From contig NZ_CP034998.1 of the NCBI RefSeq assembly GCF_002531755.2, positions 3,774,501 through 3,838,500 on the forward strand: a stretch of 64,000 nucleotides of DNA, written 5' to 3'. The stretch comes from Rhizobium acidisoli (lineage in GTDB: Bacteria > Pseudomonadota > Alphaproteobacteria > Rhizobiales > Rhizobiaceae). Position numbers and translations under genes: made by a program. The notes beneath the pieces are model-generated. The model was not told the origin of the DNA, made no database searches, and saw nothing but the letters and a program-made list of their open reading frames with translations. Each line of letters begins with the position of its first letter. The stretch's first letter is position 1. Shown here piece by piece: positions 36,334 through 46,762 of this stretch.

Positions 36334-37548
36334 TCAGGCGACGTGTCTTGCCAGCGCGCAGCGCGACCAGAGCGAATGCAGCGCCTCGACCAGATGGGCG
36401 ATATCGGCATCCGAATGCAGCGGCGTCGGGGTGATGCGCAGGCGCTCGGTCTTCTTCGGCACGGTGGGATAGTTGATCGGCTGGACATAGACGCCGCAAT
36501 TGTCGAGCAGCAGGTCGGAAATCCACTTGCACTTGGCGGCATCACCGACCAGCACCGGCACGATATGGCTCGGATTGGGCACATGCGGAATGCCGCTCTG
36601 GTCGAGCAGCATCCGGAGCTTGCGCACCCGGTCCTGATGGCGGGCGCGCTCGAACTGGCTGACCTTCAGGTGCTGGATCGAGGCGACCGCACCGGCGGCA
36701 AGCGCCGGCGGCAGCGCTGTGGTGAAGATGAAGCCGGAGGCAAAGGAACGGATGAAATCGCAAAGCGCTGAAGACGCGGCAATATAACCGCCCATCACCC
36801 CGAAGGCCTTGCCAAGCGTGCCCTCGATGACGGTCAGCCGGTCCATCAGCCCCTCGCGCTCGGCAATGCCGCCGCCGCGCGGGCCGTACATGCCAACCGC
36901 ATGCACTTCATCGAGATAGGTCATCGCGCCGTATTTGTCGGCGAGGTCGCAGATTTCCTTGATCGGGGCGATATCGCCGTCCATCGAATAGACGCTTTCG
37001 AAAGCGATCAGCTTCGGCGCCTTCGGATCGGCGGCCTTAAGCTTGGCTTCGAGATCGGCGACGTCATTGTGCTTCCAGATCACCTTGTCGCACTTGGCAT
37101 GACGGATGCCCTCGATCATCGAGGCATGGTTCAGCGCGTCGGAGAAGATGATCAGGCCGGGGATCTTGGCGCCAAGCGTGCCGAGCGCTGCCCAGTTGGA
37201 CACATAGCCCGAGGTGAAGATCAGGGCTGATTCCTTGGCGTGCAGATCGGCAAGCTCAAGCTCAAGCATGACGTGATAGTGGTTGGTGCCAGAAATATTC
37301 CGGGTGCCTCCCGCACCCGCGCCACAGTGGTCGATGGCGTTTTTCATCGCCTCGATCACCTTCGGGTTCTGGCCCATGCCGAGATAGTCGTTGGAGCACC
37401 AGACCGTGACTTCCTTTTCGCCATCGGCGGTATGGCGCGTCGCGCGCGGAAAATTGCCGCGGTGACGCTCGAGATCGGCAAAAACGCGGTAACGGCCCTC
37501 GGCATGAAGCCCGTCCAGTTCGTTTTTGAAAAACGCTTCGAAATCCAT
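36334..37548 (-). CDS. hemA: 5-aminolevulinate synthase
   Basis: 404 residues. [29 protein letters not shown] is the conserved start of alphaproteobacterial [47 protein letters not shown] and the PLP-lysine region [12 protein letters not shown] are all there. It condenses glycine and succinyl-CoA in the C4 heme pathway, which in rhizobia is important for free-living growth and for heme supply in nodules. It is a stand-alone gene with over 300 nt upstream. Confidence 0.97.
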   Translation of the reverse strand: MDFEAFFKNELDGLHAEGRYRVFADLERHRGNFPRATRHTADGEKEVTVWCSNDYLGMGQNPKVIEAMKNAIDHCGAGAGGTRNISGTNHYHVMLELELADLHAKESALIFTSGYVSNWAALGTLGAKIPGLIIFSDALNHASMIEGIRHAKCDKVIWKHNDVADLEAKLKAADPKAPKLIAFESVYSMDGDIAPIKEICDLADKYGAMTYLDEVHAVGMYGPRGGGIAEREGLMDRLTVIEGTLGKAFGVMGGYIAASSALCDFIRSFASGFIFTTALPPALAAGAVASIQHLKVSQFERARHQDRVRKLRMLLDQSGIPHVPNPSHIVPVLVGDAAKCKWISDLLLDNCGVYVQPINYPTVPKKTERLRITPTPLHSDADIAHLVEALHSLWSRCALARHVA

Positions 37549-37874
37549 GCAGGTGCTCCAGTATCGCGCGGCCGTTCTTGCCGACCGGACGTCCGCGCGT
37601 CAATGCTTACCCTTTGCTTTAACATCAACTGCGGCAAAAGGCCCAGTTTTTTGAATGATTCCAGATAAAAAATCTGCGAGTTGTGATCAATGAAATTGAT
37701 GCCGCGGAACGCCGCCTGGTTTGCGATCCCTGCATAGGACGACGATAGCCACATCGCAAAAAAATCGGCGCAACAGTGGACAACCCTTTCTTCCGACATA
37801 GTTTTCGCTCTAGTCTGACGAAAAATAAAAAGGGACGGCCTCTGCCCGCTGGGCAACAACCTCGGAGAGAAAAG
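37549..37874. other. hemA upstream region with an inverted repeat
   Basis: About 330 nt between divergent hemA and a small lipoprotein gene. At 37686-37700 ATCAAT-GAA-ATTGAT is an exact inverted repeat. It is not a full anaerobox (TTGAT-N4-ATCAA) because the spacing and orientation differ. The open frames here overlap the repeat region and have no recognisable family. Promoters for both genes presumably lie here. Confidence 0.45.
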
Positions 37875-38132
37875 ATGAAAAAAGCTGTCATACTCGCATT
37901 GATCGGCCTGTCGATCGCAAGCTGCACGCCGACTCAACAGGGCGCCGGCATCGGCGCTGCATCAGGTGCGGTCATCGGCGGCGCAGTCACTGGCAACGTC
38001 CGCGGTGCAGCCGTTGGCGCCGCGATCGGCGGTGTGTCCGGCGCCCTTATCGGCAGCGTCGCCGAACAGCCCGGCCAGTGCTACTATCGCGACCGCTACG
38101 GCCGCCGCTATATCGATACCTGCCCGCGCTGA
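37875..38132 (+). CDS. Small glycine-zipper lipoprotein
   Basis: 85 residues. MKKAVILALIGLSIASCTPT ends with the lipobox (IASC, Cys17 lipidated). Residues 24-62 are a glycine zipper (GAGIGAASGAVIGGAVTGN..AAVGAAIGG), the OmpA-like/17-kDa surface antigen type, which packs in the outer membrane. The end holds YYRDRYGRRYIDTCPR. GGAGAG lies 8 nt upstream. A terminator follows. Often found as an envelope stress-linked protein; role unknown. Confidence 0.86.
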   Translation: MKKAVILALIGLSIASCTPTQQGAGIGAASGAVIGGAVTGNVRGAAVGAAIGGVSGALIGSVAEQPGQCYYRDRYGRRYIDTCPR

Positions 38133-38160
38133 TACCGCTGGCAAACCGGTAAACACAGGA

Positions 38161-38188
38161 AATCCCGGACACACCTCCGGGATTTTTT
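38161..38188 (+). terminator. Rho-independent terminator
   Basis: AATCCCGGA at 38161-38169 pairs with TCCGGGATT at 38176-38184 around a 6-nt loop and runs into TTTTG. It ends the lipoprotein unit. Confidence 0.85.
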
Positions 38189-38301
38189 GTGCTAAATTAG
38201 TGCGCTGGCAATTTAAAATGGTACACCCCGCGCGATTTTGCCGCTAAGCTGTTCACGGCTGGGCAACGAAGCTTCATTGAAGACCTAACCAAAAGCAGCG
38301 T

Positions 38302-40230
38302 ATGCGGATTAGAGGGACAGGCCCGAAAACAGGTACTGCGTATCGGCGAACAGGCACCATGATGGTGGTCGCAGCAGCAGCTGCGTTCTCACCGGTCCTG
38401 ATCGGCGACGCTTACGCCTTCAAGCTTTTCGGCATCACCATTTTCGGCAAGGACGAGGACGAAGCGCAGCAGGTGCCCGATCCGGTGCGCTATAACGTCG
38501 ATCTCAAAGCCGACACCGCCGATCCCGACCTGAAAGAAGCGCTGCAAAACAGCTCCCGCCTCCTCAGTGACCAGAAGCTGCCGGTTTCCGGCGACCTCGG
38601 CGTCGTCGTCAAAGCGCGCGACGACCGCGAGCGGCTGATCGCAGCTCTTTATGAAAAGGCCCGTTACGGCGGCGTGGTAACGATCACCATCGACGGCAAG
38701 AATATCGACGAGCTGCCGCCCAATCCGACATTCGACCGGTCCGGGCCGGTCCCGGTCACCGTCGACATAAAGCCGGGCCCGATCTTCAAGGTCAGGGAAG
38801 TGCAGTTCGGCGGCGATGCAGCAAACCACAATCCCGCCGATTACGATCTGGCCCCGGGCGCCCAGGCCGGCTCGCTTGCCATCATCAAGGCCGGCGACAA
38901 GATCGTCGAGCAGCTAAAGAGCGAAGGCCGGCCCTTCGCCAAGCTCACCGAACGCAAGGTCGTCGCCGACCACAGGAGTGACACCGTCGATATCGTCCTT
39001 GCGGCCGAAGGCGGCCCGGTCGCCCCGATCGGCGATGTCGGCGTCACCGGCGAAAAAACCGTCAAGCCGGGGTTCATCCAGCGTTATTCCCGGCTCGACA
39101 AGGGCGAAGCCTATTCCCCGGAAGCGCTGAAAAAAGCCGGCGAGCGGCTTCGCGCCCTTGGCGTCTTCTCAAGCGTCACCATCCACGAAGGCGATGCGCT
39201 GGCGCCGGATGGTACGCTGCCGATGACGATCGAGGTTTCCGAAGGCAAGCAGCGCTATTTCGGCGTCGGCGCCCAATATTCCACCACCGACGGCTTCGGC
39301 GTCCAGGGCTATTGGGGCCATCGCAACCTGTTCGGCGAAGCCGAAACGCTGCGGATCGAGGGATCGGTGTCGCGGCTCGGCGAAACCACCGATGTCGGCA
39401 GCCTCGACTATTCCGCCGGCATCCTCTTCACCAAGCCCGGCGCCTTCTTCCCCGCCGCCACGCTGAAGGCCGGCATCGTCGCCAAGACCGAGAATCCGGA
39501 TGCCTATAATGCGACGCTCGTCACCGCCTCGCTCGGCCTCTCCTACGAGCTGACCGACCGGGACACCGTCTCGGCAAGCGGCGAGGTCAGCTGGGAGCGC
39601 GATGACGACGCCTTCGGCACCAACGACTACCTGACCTTCACCCTGCCGCTTCAATATGACCGCGACGCCCGCGACGACAAGTTCAACCCGACGGAAGGCT
39701 ATCGCGCAACATTTTCGGCCAAGCCCGGTTACGAGATCTTCAATGCCACGCCCTATGCGGCATTCCAGGGCTCGATCTCCGGCTATCTGCCCTTCGGCGC
39801 CGAGGATGGCATGGTGCTGGCCGGCAAGGTCGCCGCCGGCGTCCTGATCGGCGGCGGCGGCATCGAGAATATTCCGGCCACGCAGCGCTTCTTTGCCGGC
39901 GGCGGCGGCTCCGTGCGCGGATACAGCTTTCAGGAAATCTCGCCCTATAACGATAATGGCGATCCGACAGGCGGCCGCTCCTATGTCACCGGTTCGCTGG
40001 AAGCCCGCATCAAGATCACCGACACGATCGGCATTGTGCCCTTCATCGATGTCGGCACCGTATCGGACAGCACCTTTCCCGGTTTTTCGGATATCCGCGC
40101 CGGCGCCGGCGCCGGAATACGATATGCCACACCTTTCGGCCCGCTGCGGCTTGATTTTGCCATGCCGCTGAACAAGTACGAAGGTGGCACAGATTATGGA
40201 ATCTACGCCGGCATCGGCCAATCCTTCTAG
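38302..40230 (+). CDS. tamA: TamA (Omp85 family, autotransporter assembly component)
   Basis: 642 residues with a signal-type hydrophobic stretch (MMVVAAAAAFSPVLIGDAYA, about residues 20-39). Three POTRA-like segments cover about 60-330, followed by an Omp85 barrel ending GIYAGIGQSF, where the terminal Phe is the barrel signal. GGGGSVRGYSFQEISPYND contains the VRGY motif of the L6 loop. With TamB it forms the TAM complex that helps insert outer-membrane proteins. tamB follows after 18 nt. No ribosome binding site is clear before the ATG at 38302. Confidence 0.95.
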   Translation: MRIRGTGPKTGTAYRRTGTMMVVAAAAAFSPVLIGDAYAFKLFGITIFGKDEDEAQQVPDPVRYNVDLKADTADPDLKEALQNSSRLLSDQKLPVSGDLGVVVKARDDRERLIAALYEKARYGGVVTITIDGKNIDELPPNPTFDRSGPVPVTVDIKPGPIFKVREVQFGGDAANHNPADYDLAPGAQAGSLAIIKAGDKIVEQLKSEGRPFAKLTERKVVADHRSDTVDIVLAAEGGPVAPIGDVGVTGEKTVKPGFIQRYSRLDKGEAYSPEALKKAGERLRALGVFSSVTIHEGDALAPDGTLPMTIEVSEGKQRYFGVGAQYSTTDGFGVQGYWGHRNLFGEAETLRIEGSVSRLGETTDVGSLDYSAGILFTKPGAFFPAATLKAGIVAKTENPDAYNATLVTASLGLSYELTDRDTVSASGEVSWERDDDAFGTNDYLTFTLPLQYDRDARDDKFNPTEGYRATFSAKPGYEIFNATPYAAFQGSISGYLPFGAEDGMVLAGKVAAGVLIGGGGIENIPATQRFFAGGGGSVRGYSFQEISPYNDNGDPTGGRSYVTGSLEARIKITDTIGIVPFIDVGTVSDSTFPGFSDIRAGAGAGIRYATPFGPLRLDFAMPLNKYEGGTDYGIYAGIGQSF

Positions 40231-40248
40231 AAGGGCCGATATCGATTT

Positions 40249-43200
40249 GTGAACCATCGTGAAAACGGGGTAGTGTCCGCGCCGATGCAAATGCTGGCAA
40301 AAATCGTCAACTGGTTCCTGCGGCTCACCGCTTATGGTGTGGGCGCCATCTTGATTCTTGCCGTCCTGGCACTGGCGATCTTCGGCTTCACCGCCTTTGG
40401 CGCCCGCATCGTTACCGAAAAGATCGCCTCGACGCTGTCCAACCGCGATATGACGATTACCGTGCGTGAACCGCAAGGTCTTTTGACCGGCGGGCTTCGC
40501 GCCGCCGAGATCACCGTTTCCGACACCAGGGGCGTCTTTGCGGAAATTCACGGCATCGCCATCGACTGGAACCCGCTGGCGCTGCTGACCGGAACCTTCC
40601 ATGCCAAACGCTTCGAGATCGAAGCGATCGACGTGCTGCGCAAGCCGGCGCGCACCCTGCCCTCGCGGCATGCAGCGGAAAATGCCGGCGGTTTCAGTCT
40701 TCCGATCAAGGTCGATATCGACCGCGTCGCGCTGCCCGACATCAAACTGGCCGAACCCTTTGCCGGGCGCGCCTTCGCGCTCGCCGCCGAAGGCAGCCTG
40801 TCGGCAAACCGCGATGGCGGCGAGGCAATCGTCAATGTCCGCCGTCATGCCGTCCCGGATGCCCACCTTGTCGCCGATATCGCCTATGCGCCGGCGGAAA
40901 ACCGGCTGCGGCTGAAAGCGCAGCTTGCCGAACCGAAGGGTGGGCTGCTGGCAGGCTTTCTCGGCCTGCCCGACAATCCCGCCGTCAACATCGATCTCGA
41001 CGGCCAGGGACCGATATCCGACTGGAGGGGCAAAGTGCAGGCCGCTCTCGACGGCCAGCAGCGCGCCGCGATCGAGGCCCGGCATCAGATCAGCGCGGAC
41101 GGCCTGCATCACCTCGACCTCAAGGGCGGCGGTGACCTGAGCTCGCTGCTTCCATCGGCATTCCGGCCGCTTTTTTCAGGCCAGACCAATATCGATCTGG
41201 CCACAACCTTCGACGACCACGGCAAGATCGATATCCAGACCGGCAATATCGCCACCGGCAGCGTCGTCATCGCCGCCTCGGGCACGCTCGATCCGGCCGG
41301 CAACAACAGCCTGAACGCCAACCTGCTCGGCACATCGGGGCCTGTCGATTTCCGCTGGCCGCTCGCCGAAGGCGAAGCGCGCTTCCTGATTTCAGGCCTC
41401 AACCTGGCCCTGACGGGCGATGCCCAGGCGGCCCGACTGAATGTCAGCGGCTCGCTCGATACCGCAACCCTACCGCAAGCCGTTATCGGCAATGTCAAAC
41501 TGACGGCAAAGAGCGACGCCTTCAATCTCGCCGCCCGATCCGGCAGCGTCCAGCTGCGTCTCGTTGCCGGCGACATGACCTTTGCGGAGCCGAACCTCAA
41601 TCGCGCCGTCCAGGGCCCGGTGACGATCGCCTCTCCCCTGCAGATAACGCCCGGCAGCATCGGCTTTAACGGCACCACCCTCGAAAGCGCCAATATCAAC
41701 GGCGGCCTGAACGGCTCCTACCGGCTGGCAGACCAGGCGCTGACCGGCAACGTCAAGCTCAGCGTCGCGCCGGCCGCCCTGCCGGTTGCGGTCTCGGGCA
41801 GGTTCGACGGACCGATCACACTCGAAAGCCAGCTGACCGGCACCATCCCGTCGAAATTCGCGCTGTCCAACCTCGTCCTGACCTCCGGCACGCTTGAGGC
41901 CGCCGGCAATGTCGCGCTCGACGGCTCGAAGGTGAATGCCGATCTTTCCGGCCGGCTGCCCGACATCGGCAAACTCATGACCGGCGCCAGCGGCGGGGCC
42001 GGGTATGCGTTGAGAGTGGGCGGCGAGCTGCCAGCCATCTCGGTGACGGCCAATCTCAAGTCCCCCAGCCTTAAAATGGCTGAGCGGACGCTCGGCAACC
42101 TCAATATCGACCTGTCGGGTCTTGCCGATCCCAAGGCGCCGCAGGGCAAGATCGCTGCAACCGGCACGATCGACGGCCAGCCGATCGCCATCAACGGCGA
42201 CATCAGCTCCGCGGACGGCCGGATGCGTATTCCGGCGCTGACCGCCGATATCGGCGGCAACCGGCTGACCGGTAATCTGGAATTCTCGCCCGCCCTGGAG
42301 CCGACAGGCGCGCTGACCTTCGACTTCCCCAATATCAGCCTGCTCGCGGCACTCGGCGGGCAGAAGGCCGAAGGCGATCTCAAGGGATCGCTTGGCGTCG
42401 CCAGCGACAATGGCAAGATCGCGCTCAAGCTGCGTGCATCAGGCGCATCGATCCGTCGTGATACGCTTGCGATCGTCAAGCCGGATATCGATGTCACGGT
42501 CAGCGATCTCAGCGCCCTTGCGGCAAACGGCACGATCAAGGCCGAGGAACTGAATGCCGGGGCAAACAAGATCGCCGGCCTTTCGCTCGGTTTCACCAGG
42601 CAGCAGAACCAGACCGATTTCGATCTTAATGCCGCCTATGACGGCAACCCGGTGCTGGCCGCCGGCAATATCGAGATGGCGGATGGGGCGATCGACCTTA
42701 ACCTTGACCGCTTTTCGGCAAGCCCCCGCAATATCCCGGTCGAACTTGCGGCACCGACGCAGGTCGCAATTGTCGGCGGCACCGCCAGCCTGACCGGGCT
42801 GACGCTGAAAACAGGCACCGGCTCGGTGAGCGTCACCGGTTCGGCCGGCGAGACGCTGAAGCTTGATGCCGACATTCGCGACCTGCCGGCGGCTCTCGCC
42901 AACGGTTTCGTGCCGAACCTTTCGGCCGGGGGTACGATCTCCGGAAAGATTGCCGTGACCGGAACGCCGGCCGCACCCGTCGCCGACTTCAAGCTCGACT
43001 GGAAGGATGCGACGACCGGCCAGACCAAGGGAGCCGGGTTGGCGCCGCTCGGCATCACCGCCGGCGGCAAATTCGCCGACAACAAGCTTGATTTCGACAC
43101 GACGATTGGCGGCGGTGACGGCCTGTCCCTCAGGGCCGCCGGCAATGTCGCACTCGCCGACCCGAAGGCGCCGGCGCTTGATATCGACGCCGACATTCTC

Positions 43201-46200
43201 AACCTGCCGGCCCGCATCGCCAATGGTTTCGTTCCCGATCTCGCTGCAGCAGGCGTGATCACCGGGAAGATCTCGGCGACCGGACCGCTGTCCGCGCCGA
43301 CCGCCAATTTCGATCTCGATTGGAAAGATGCCGCGACGAGCCATACCAAGCGCGCCGGCCTTGGCGACCTCGCGGTGAAGGCATCCGGTAAATTCGCCGA
43401 CAGCAAGCTCGATTTCGACACGGCGATAGCAGGCGCCGACAGCCTCTCGCTGAAGGCAACCGGCAATGTCGCCGTCACCGGCACGACGATCGGCAACGTC
43501 AAGGTTGATGCAACGCTCAAAAATATCCCGGCCGGCATCGCAAACAGCTTCGTCGCCGATCTTGCTGCCAAAGGCGCGATCTCCGGAACGGTTTCGGCGG
43601 CAGGCTCGCTTGCCGCTCCCACAGCCAATTTCGACCTTGATTGGAAGGATGCTGCGACCAGCCACACCAAGCGTGCCGGCCTTGCAGACCTCGCGGTGAA
43701 GGCATCCGGTAAATTCGCCGACAACAAGCTTGATTTCGACACGGCGATAGCGGGCGCCGACAGCGTCTCGCTGAAGGCAAACGGCAATGTCGCCATAACC
43801 GGCACGACGATCGACAACGTCAAACTCGATGCAACGCTTAAAAATATCCCGGCCGGCATCGCAAACAGCTTCGTCGCCGATCTCGCCGCCGAAGGCGCGA
43901 TCTCCGGAACGGTTTCGGCCGCAGGCTCGCTTGCCGCCCCGACCGCCAATTTCGACCTTGATTGGAAGGATGCTGCGACCAGCCACACGAGGCGTGCCGG
44001 CCTTGCCGCTCTCGGCCTGACCGCCTCGGGAAAATTCGCCGACAACAAGCTTGATTTCAACGCCGCGGCCAGCGGCGCCGAAGGCCTCTCGCTGAAGAGC
44101 ACCGGCAATGTCGCCCTCGCCGGCACGACGGTCGAAAACATCAAGGTCGACGCCGAGATCGCCAAGATTCCGGCCAGCCTCGCAAATGCCTTCGTTCCGG
44201 ATCTGGCGGCCGGCGGCACCATATCGGGCACCCTGTCCGCCGCCGGGACCCCCGCCGCACCGAATGCCGACTTCAAGCTCGCCTGGACCGATGCCGCGAC
44301 CAGCCACACCAGAAGCGCTCATCTTTCGGGACTGGCGCTTGCCGCCTCCGGCCATTTCGCCGACAACCGGCTCGATTTCGATGCCGATCTCGGCGGCAAG
44401 GACGGCCTCTCGCTGAAAGCCAAGGGCAATGTCGCAACGGCAGGCACCTCGGTTCGCAACCTTGACGTCAAGGCCGATCTCGCCAACCTGCCGGCAGCCC
44501 TTGCCAACGGCTTCGTCCCCGGTCTGGCCGCCGAGGGCACGGTGTCTGGAACGGCATCTGCCTCCGGCGCCCTGCCCAAACCCGCCGTCGATTTCAAGCT
44601 CCACTGGAAGAACGCCGCAACCGCTCAGACCAAGAGCAGCGGCCTTTCCGGCCTGAGCGCGGCGGCATCCGGAAAATACGCCAATGACAGGGTCGACTTC
44701 GATGCCAACCTTGCCGGCAAGGACGGGGTGCTGGCCAAGGCGACCGGCGGCGTTACCATCGCCGGAACGGCCATCCGCGATCTTTCGATCAATGCCGATA
44801 TTCCCGCCCTTCCGGCCAATATCGCCAATGCCTTCGTTCCCGGCCTCGGTGCCGAAGGCACAGTTTCGGCCAACGCCGTCACCTCGGGAACGCCTGAAAA
44901 ACCGATCGTCGATTTCAAGCTGGACTGGAAGGATGCCGCAACCAGCCACACCAAGGCTGCCGGCCTCTCCCGCCTGGCACTGGCGGCGACGGGAAAATAC
45001 GCCGGTGACCGGCTCGATTTCGATGCCGATCTCAGCGGCAGCGGCGGCATTGCGCTGAAAGCCGCCGGCAATCTTTCGCTCGCCGGCACCTCGATCCGCG
45101 CGGTCGATGCCACCGTGAATGCCGCCAATGTTCCGGCTGCGATCGCCAACGGCTTTGTTCCGGGCCTTGCAGCCGAAGGCGCGGTCTCGGCAACCGCAAA
45201 AGCCACCGGCGCGCTATCGGCGCCGTCAGTCGATTTCAAGGTCGACTGGAAGAACGCCGCAACCAGCCAGACAAAAGGCGCCGGCCTTTCGCCGTTCACC
45301 ATCGGCGCATCAGGCAAACTTGCCGGCAACAGGCTGACGGTCGACACCAGCCTTGCCGGTGATGCCGGCATGTCGCTGAAGGGCGGCGGCAGCGTCGTGA
45401 TCACAGGCAATCGCGCCCTCGACATGCACTTCAACGGCAATCTCCCTTTCGCCGTGCTCGGCGCGCCGCTTGCGCAGCAGGGCCTCGTTGCCGACGGCGT
45501 CGCCACTCTCAACCTGCAGGTTGGCGGAACGGCCGCGGCACCCGTCATCAACGGCACCGTCTCGACCAATGGCGCCAAGCTCGTCGACGTCCGGCGCAAT
45601 CTCGCCGTCAACAATCTCGCGGCGACGGTCACCTTCAACGGCAGCCAGGCGGTGATATCGCGCCTCAGCGGCAACCTCGGGGGCGGCGGCACGATTTCGG
45701 CAAGCGGCACCATCGGCATCCAGCCGGCCGGCGGCTTTCCCGCCGATATTTCGATCAAACTCGACAAAGCGGTCTACGTCGATGGAACGCTCGTCGTCTC
45801 CACTGTCAACGGCACACTCGGTCTGCGCGGCCCGATCATGAATTCGACGCTGAGCGGCAAGCTTCGGCTGGACAAGACCTCGATCACCGTCCCGGAAAAA
45901 TTGCCGACCTCGCTCAGGGAAATCGACATCCGCCACAAGAATGCGCCGCGGGCAGTGCTTGCGCAGCTGCGCGACGATGGCGAACGGAAACCGACCGAGA
46001 AATCCTCCACCATCACCCTTGATCTCGAAATCGACGCGCCTTCGCATATCTTCGCGCGCGGCCGCGGCATCGATGCCGAGCTCGGCGGCAAGGTGACGAT
46101 CCGCGGCACGGCGGCAGCGCCGATCGTGACCGGCGGATTCACCATGCGCCGCGGCCGGCTGACCATTCTCAACCGCCGTCTGGATTTCACCGACAAGAGC

Positions 46201-46707
46201 CGGATCACCTTTGCCGGCGACCTGACGCCGGCCCTTGATATGGAAGCGACCTCGGCCTCCGGCTCGACGACGCTGACCGTCGACGTCGCGGGCCTCGCCA
46301 CCGACCCGGCAATCACCTTTTCCTCCTCGCCGCAGCTGCCGCAGGATGAGGTGCTGGCGCAGCTGATCTTCGGCCAGTCGATGTCAAAACTCTCGCCGGT
46401 GCAGATCGCCCAGCTCGCCGACGCCGTCAGCCAGCTGGCCGGCAACCGCTCGACCTCGCTTTTCGAAGGCCTGCGCAATCAGCTCGGTGTCGACGATCTC
46501 GACATCAGCACCGATTCCAAGGGCCAGACGAGCGTCAGCGTCGGCCGTTATCTCAACGACCGCACCTATTTCGAATTGCAGCAGGGCGGCGCAGCCGGCG
46601 CCAAGGCAATCATCAACCTCGACGTCGGCCGCGGCGTCAAGTTGCGCGGTGCCGCCGGCGGCAACGGTGCCGGCGAAGCCGGTGTCGTCTACGAACGGGA
46701 ATATTGA
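40249..46707 (+). CDS. tamB: TamB (translocation and assembly module protein, giant)
   Basis: Open for 2152 residues from a GTG at 40249; in-frame ATGs at 40285 and 40291 are better starts by the usual N-terminal layout of cytosolic stub and inner-membrane anchor (MLAKIVNWFLRLTAYGVGAILILAVL). It continues as a long beta-helical periplasmic protein (DUF490-type) and ends in the TamB C-terminal domain (LTVDVAGLATDPAITFSSSPQLPQDEVLAQLIFGQSMSKLSPVQIAQLADAV, here split across the region near 46270-46430) and GAGEAGVVYEREY. It hands substrates to TamA. Between 42883 and 45441 it carries eight tandem repeats of about 107 residues. Confidence 0.93.
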   Translation: MNHRENGVVSAPMQMLAKIVNWFLRLTAYGVGAILILAVLALAIFGFTAFGARIVTEKIASTLSNRDMTITVREPQGLLTGGLRAAEITVSDTRGVFAEIHGIAIDWNPLALLTGTFHAKRFEIEAIDVLRKPARTLPSRHAAENAGGFSLPIKVDIDRVALPDIKLAEPFAGRAFALAAEGSLSANRDGGEAIVNVRRHAVPDAHLVADIAYAPAENRLRLKAQLAEPKGGLLAGFLGLPDNPAVNIDLDGQGPISDWRGKVQAALDGQQRAAIEARHQISADGLHHLDLKGGGDLSSLLPSAFRPLFSGQTNIDLATTFDDHGKIDIQTGNIATGSVVIAASGTLDPAGNNSLNANLLGTSGPVDFRWPLAEGEARFLISGLNLALTGDAQAARLNVSGSLDTATLPQAVIGNVKLTAKSDAFNLAARSGSVQLRLVAGDMTFAEPNLNRAVQGPVTIASPLQITPGSIGFNGTTLESANINGGLNGSYRLADQALTGNVKLSVAPAALPVAVSGRFDGPITLESQLTGTIPSKFALSNLVLTSGTLEAAGNVALDGSKVNADLSGRLPDIGKLMTGASGGAGYALRVGGELPAISVTANLKSPSLKMAERTLGNLNIDLSGLADPKAPQGKIAATGTIDGQPIAINGDISSADGRMRIPALTADIGGNRLTGNLEFSPALEPTGALTFDFPNISLLAALGGQKAEGDLKGSLGVASDNGKIALKLRASGASIRRDTLAIVKPDIDVTVSDLSALAANGTIKAEELNAGANKIAGLSLGFTRQQNQTDFDLNAAYDGNPVLAAGNIEMADGAIDLNLDRFSASPRNIPVELAAPTQVAIVGGTASLTGLTLKTGTGSVSVTGSAGETLKLDADIRDLPAALANGFVPNLSAGGTISGKIAVTGTPAAPVADFKLDWKDATTGQTKGAGLAPLGITAGGKFADNKLDFDTTIGGGDGLSLRAAGNVALADPKAPALDIDADILNLPARIANGFVPDLAAAGVITGKISATGPLSAPTANFDLDWKDAATSHTKRAGLGDLAVKASGKFADSKLDFDTAIAGADSLSLKATGNVAVTGTTIGNVKVDATLKNIPAGIANSFVADLAAKGAISGTVSAAGSLAAPTANFDLDWKDAATSHTKRAGLADLAVKASGKFADNKLDFDTAIAGADSVSLKANGNVAITGTTIDNVKLDATLKNIPAGIANSFVADLAAEGAISGTVSAAGSLAAPTANFDLDWKDAATSHTRRAGLAALGLTASGKFADNKLDFNAAASGAEGLSLKSTGNVALAGTTVENIKVDAEIAKIPASLANAFVPDLAAGGTISGTLSAAGTPAAPNADFKLAWTDAATSHTRSAHLSGLALAASGHFADNRLDFDADLGGKDGLSLKAKGNVATAGTSVRNLDVKADLANLPAALANGFVPGLAAEGTVSGTASASGALPKPAVDFKLHWKNAATAQTKSSGLSGLSAAASGKYANDRVDFDANLAGKDGVLAKATGGVTIAGTAIRDLSINADIPALPANIANAFVPGLGAEGTVSANAVTSGTPEKPIVDFKLDWKDAATSHTKAAGLSRLALAATGKYAGDRLDFDADLSGSGGIALKAAGNLSLAGTSIRAVDATVNAANVPAAIANGFVPGLAAEGAVSATAKATGALSAPSVDFKVDWKNAATSQTKGAGLSPFTIGASGKLAGNRLTVDTSLAGDAGMSLKGGGSVVITGNRALDMHFNGNLPFAVLGAPLAQQGLVADGVATLNLQVGGTAAAPVINGTVSTNGAKLVDVRRNLAVNNLAATVTFNGSQAVISRLSGNLGGGGTISASGTIGIQPAGGFPADISIKLDKAVYVDGTLVVSTVNGTLGLRGPIMNSTLSGKLRLDKTSITVPEKLPTSLREIDIRHKNAPRAVLAQLRDDGERKPTEKSSTITLDLEIDAPSHIFARGRGIDAELGGKVTIRGTAAAPIVTGGFTMRRGRLTILNRRLDFTDKSRITFAGDLTPALDMEATSASGSTTLTVDVAGLATDPAITFSSSPQLPQDEVLAQLIFGQSMSKLSPVQIAQLADAVSQLAGNRSTSLFEGLRNQLGVDDLDISTDSKGQTSVSVGRYLNDRTYFELQQGGAAGAKAIINLDVGRGVKLRGAAGGNGAGEAGVVYEREY
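42883..45441 (+). repeat. Eight in-frame tandem repeats of 321 bp inside tamB
   Basis: Units start at 42883, 43204, 43525, 43846, 44167, 44488, 44809 and 45130; the first seven are exactly 321 bp, the last 312 bp. Each reads as a unit like (I/L)PAxIANxFVPxLAAxGxxSGxxSAxGxxxxPxxDFKLDWKDAATSHT..., with DWKD and the KLDFD element conserved. Units 2-4 are the most alike. This suggests repeated duplication of one repeat in the periplasmic helix. Confidence 0.92.
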
Positions 46708-46762
46708 GCCGGCTTAATTCACAAGTACACGGCGGATGGCTGTCTGATTCGGACCGACGGCT

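Noticed and set aside
37681-37702. Anaerobox (FnrN/FixK site) upstream of hemA
   Set aside because: The repeat reads ATCAAT-N3-ATTGAT and not TTGAT-N4-ATCAA, so it does not fit.
37356-37937. Minus-strand open frame upstream of hemA
   Set aside because: It overlaps hemA in another frame and has no family match or ribosome site; most likely spurious.
39169-41112. 647-residue minus-strand frame over tamA/tamB
   Set aside because: It is antisense to the TamA barrel and the TamB anchor, both with family motifs.
42439-44949. 836-residue frame on the minus strand across the tamB repeats
   Set aside because: It is a periodic antisense artefact of the repeat array; the plus-strand TamB ends are well supported.
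42883-45441. CRISPR-like array
   Set aside because: The period of 321 bp and the open frame show coding repeats in tamB.
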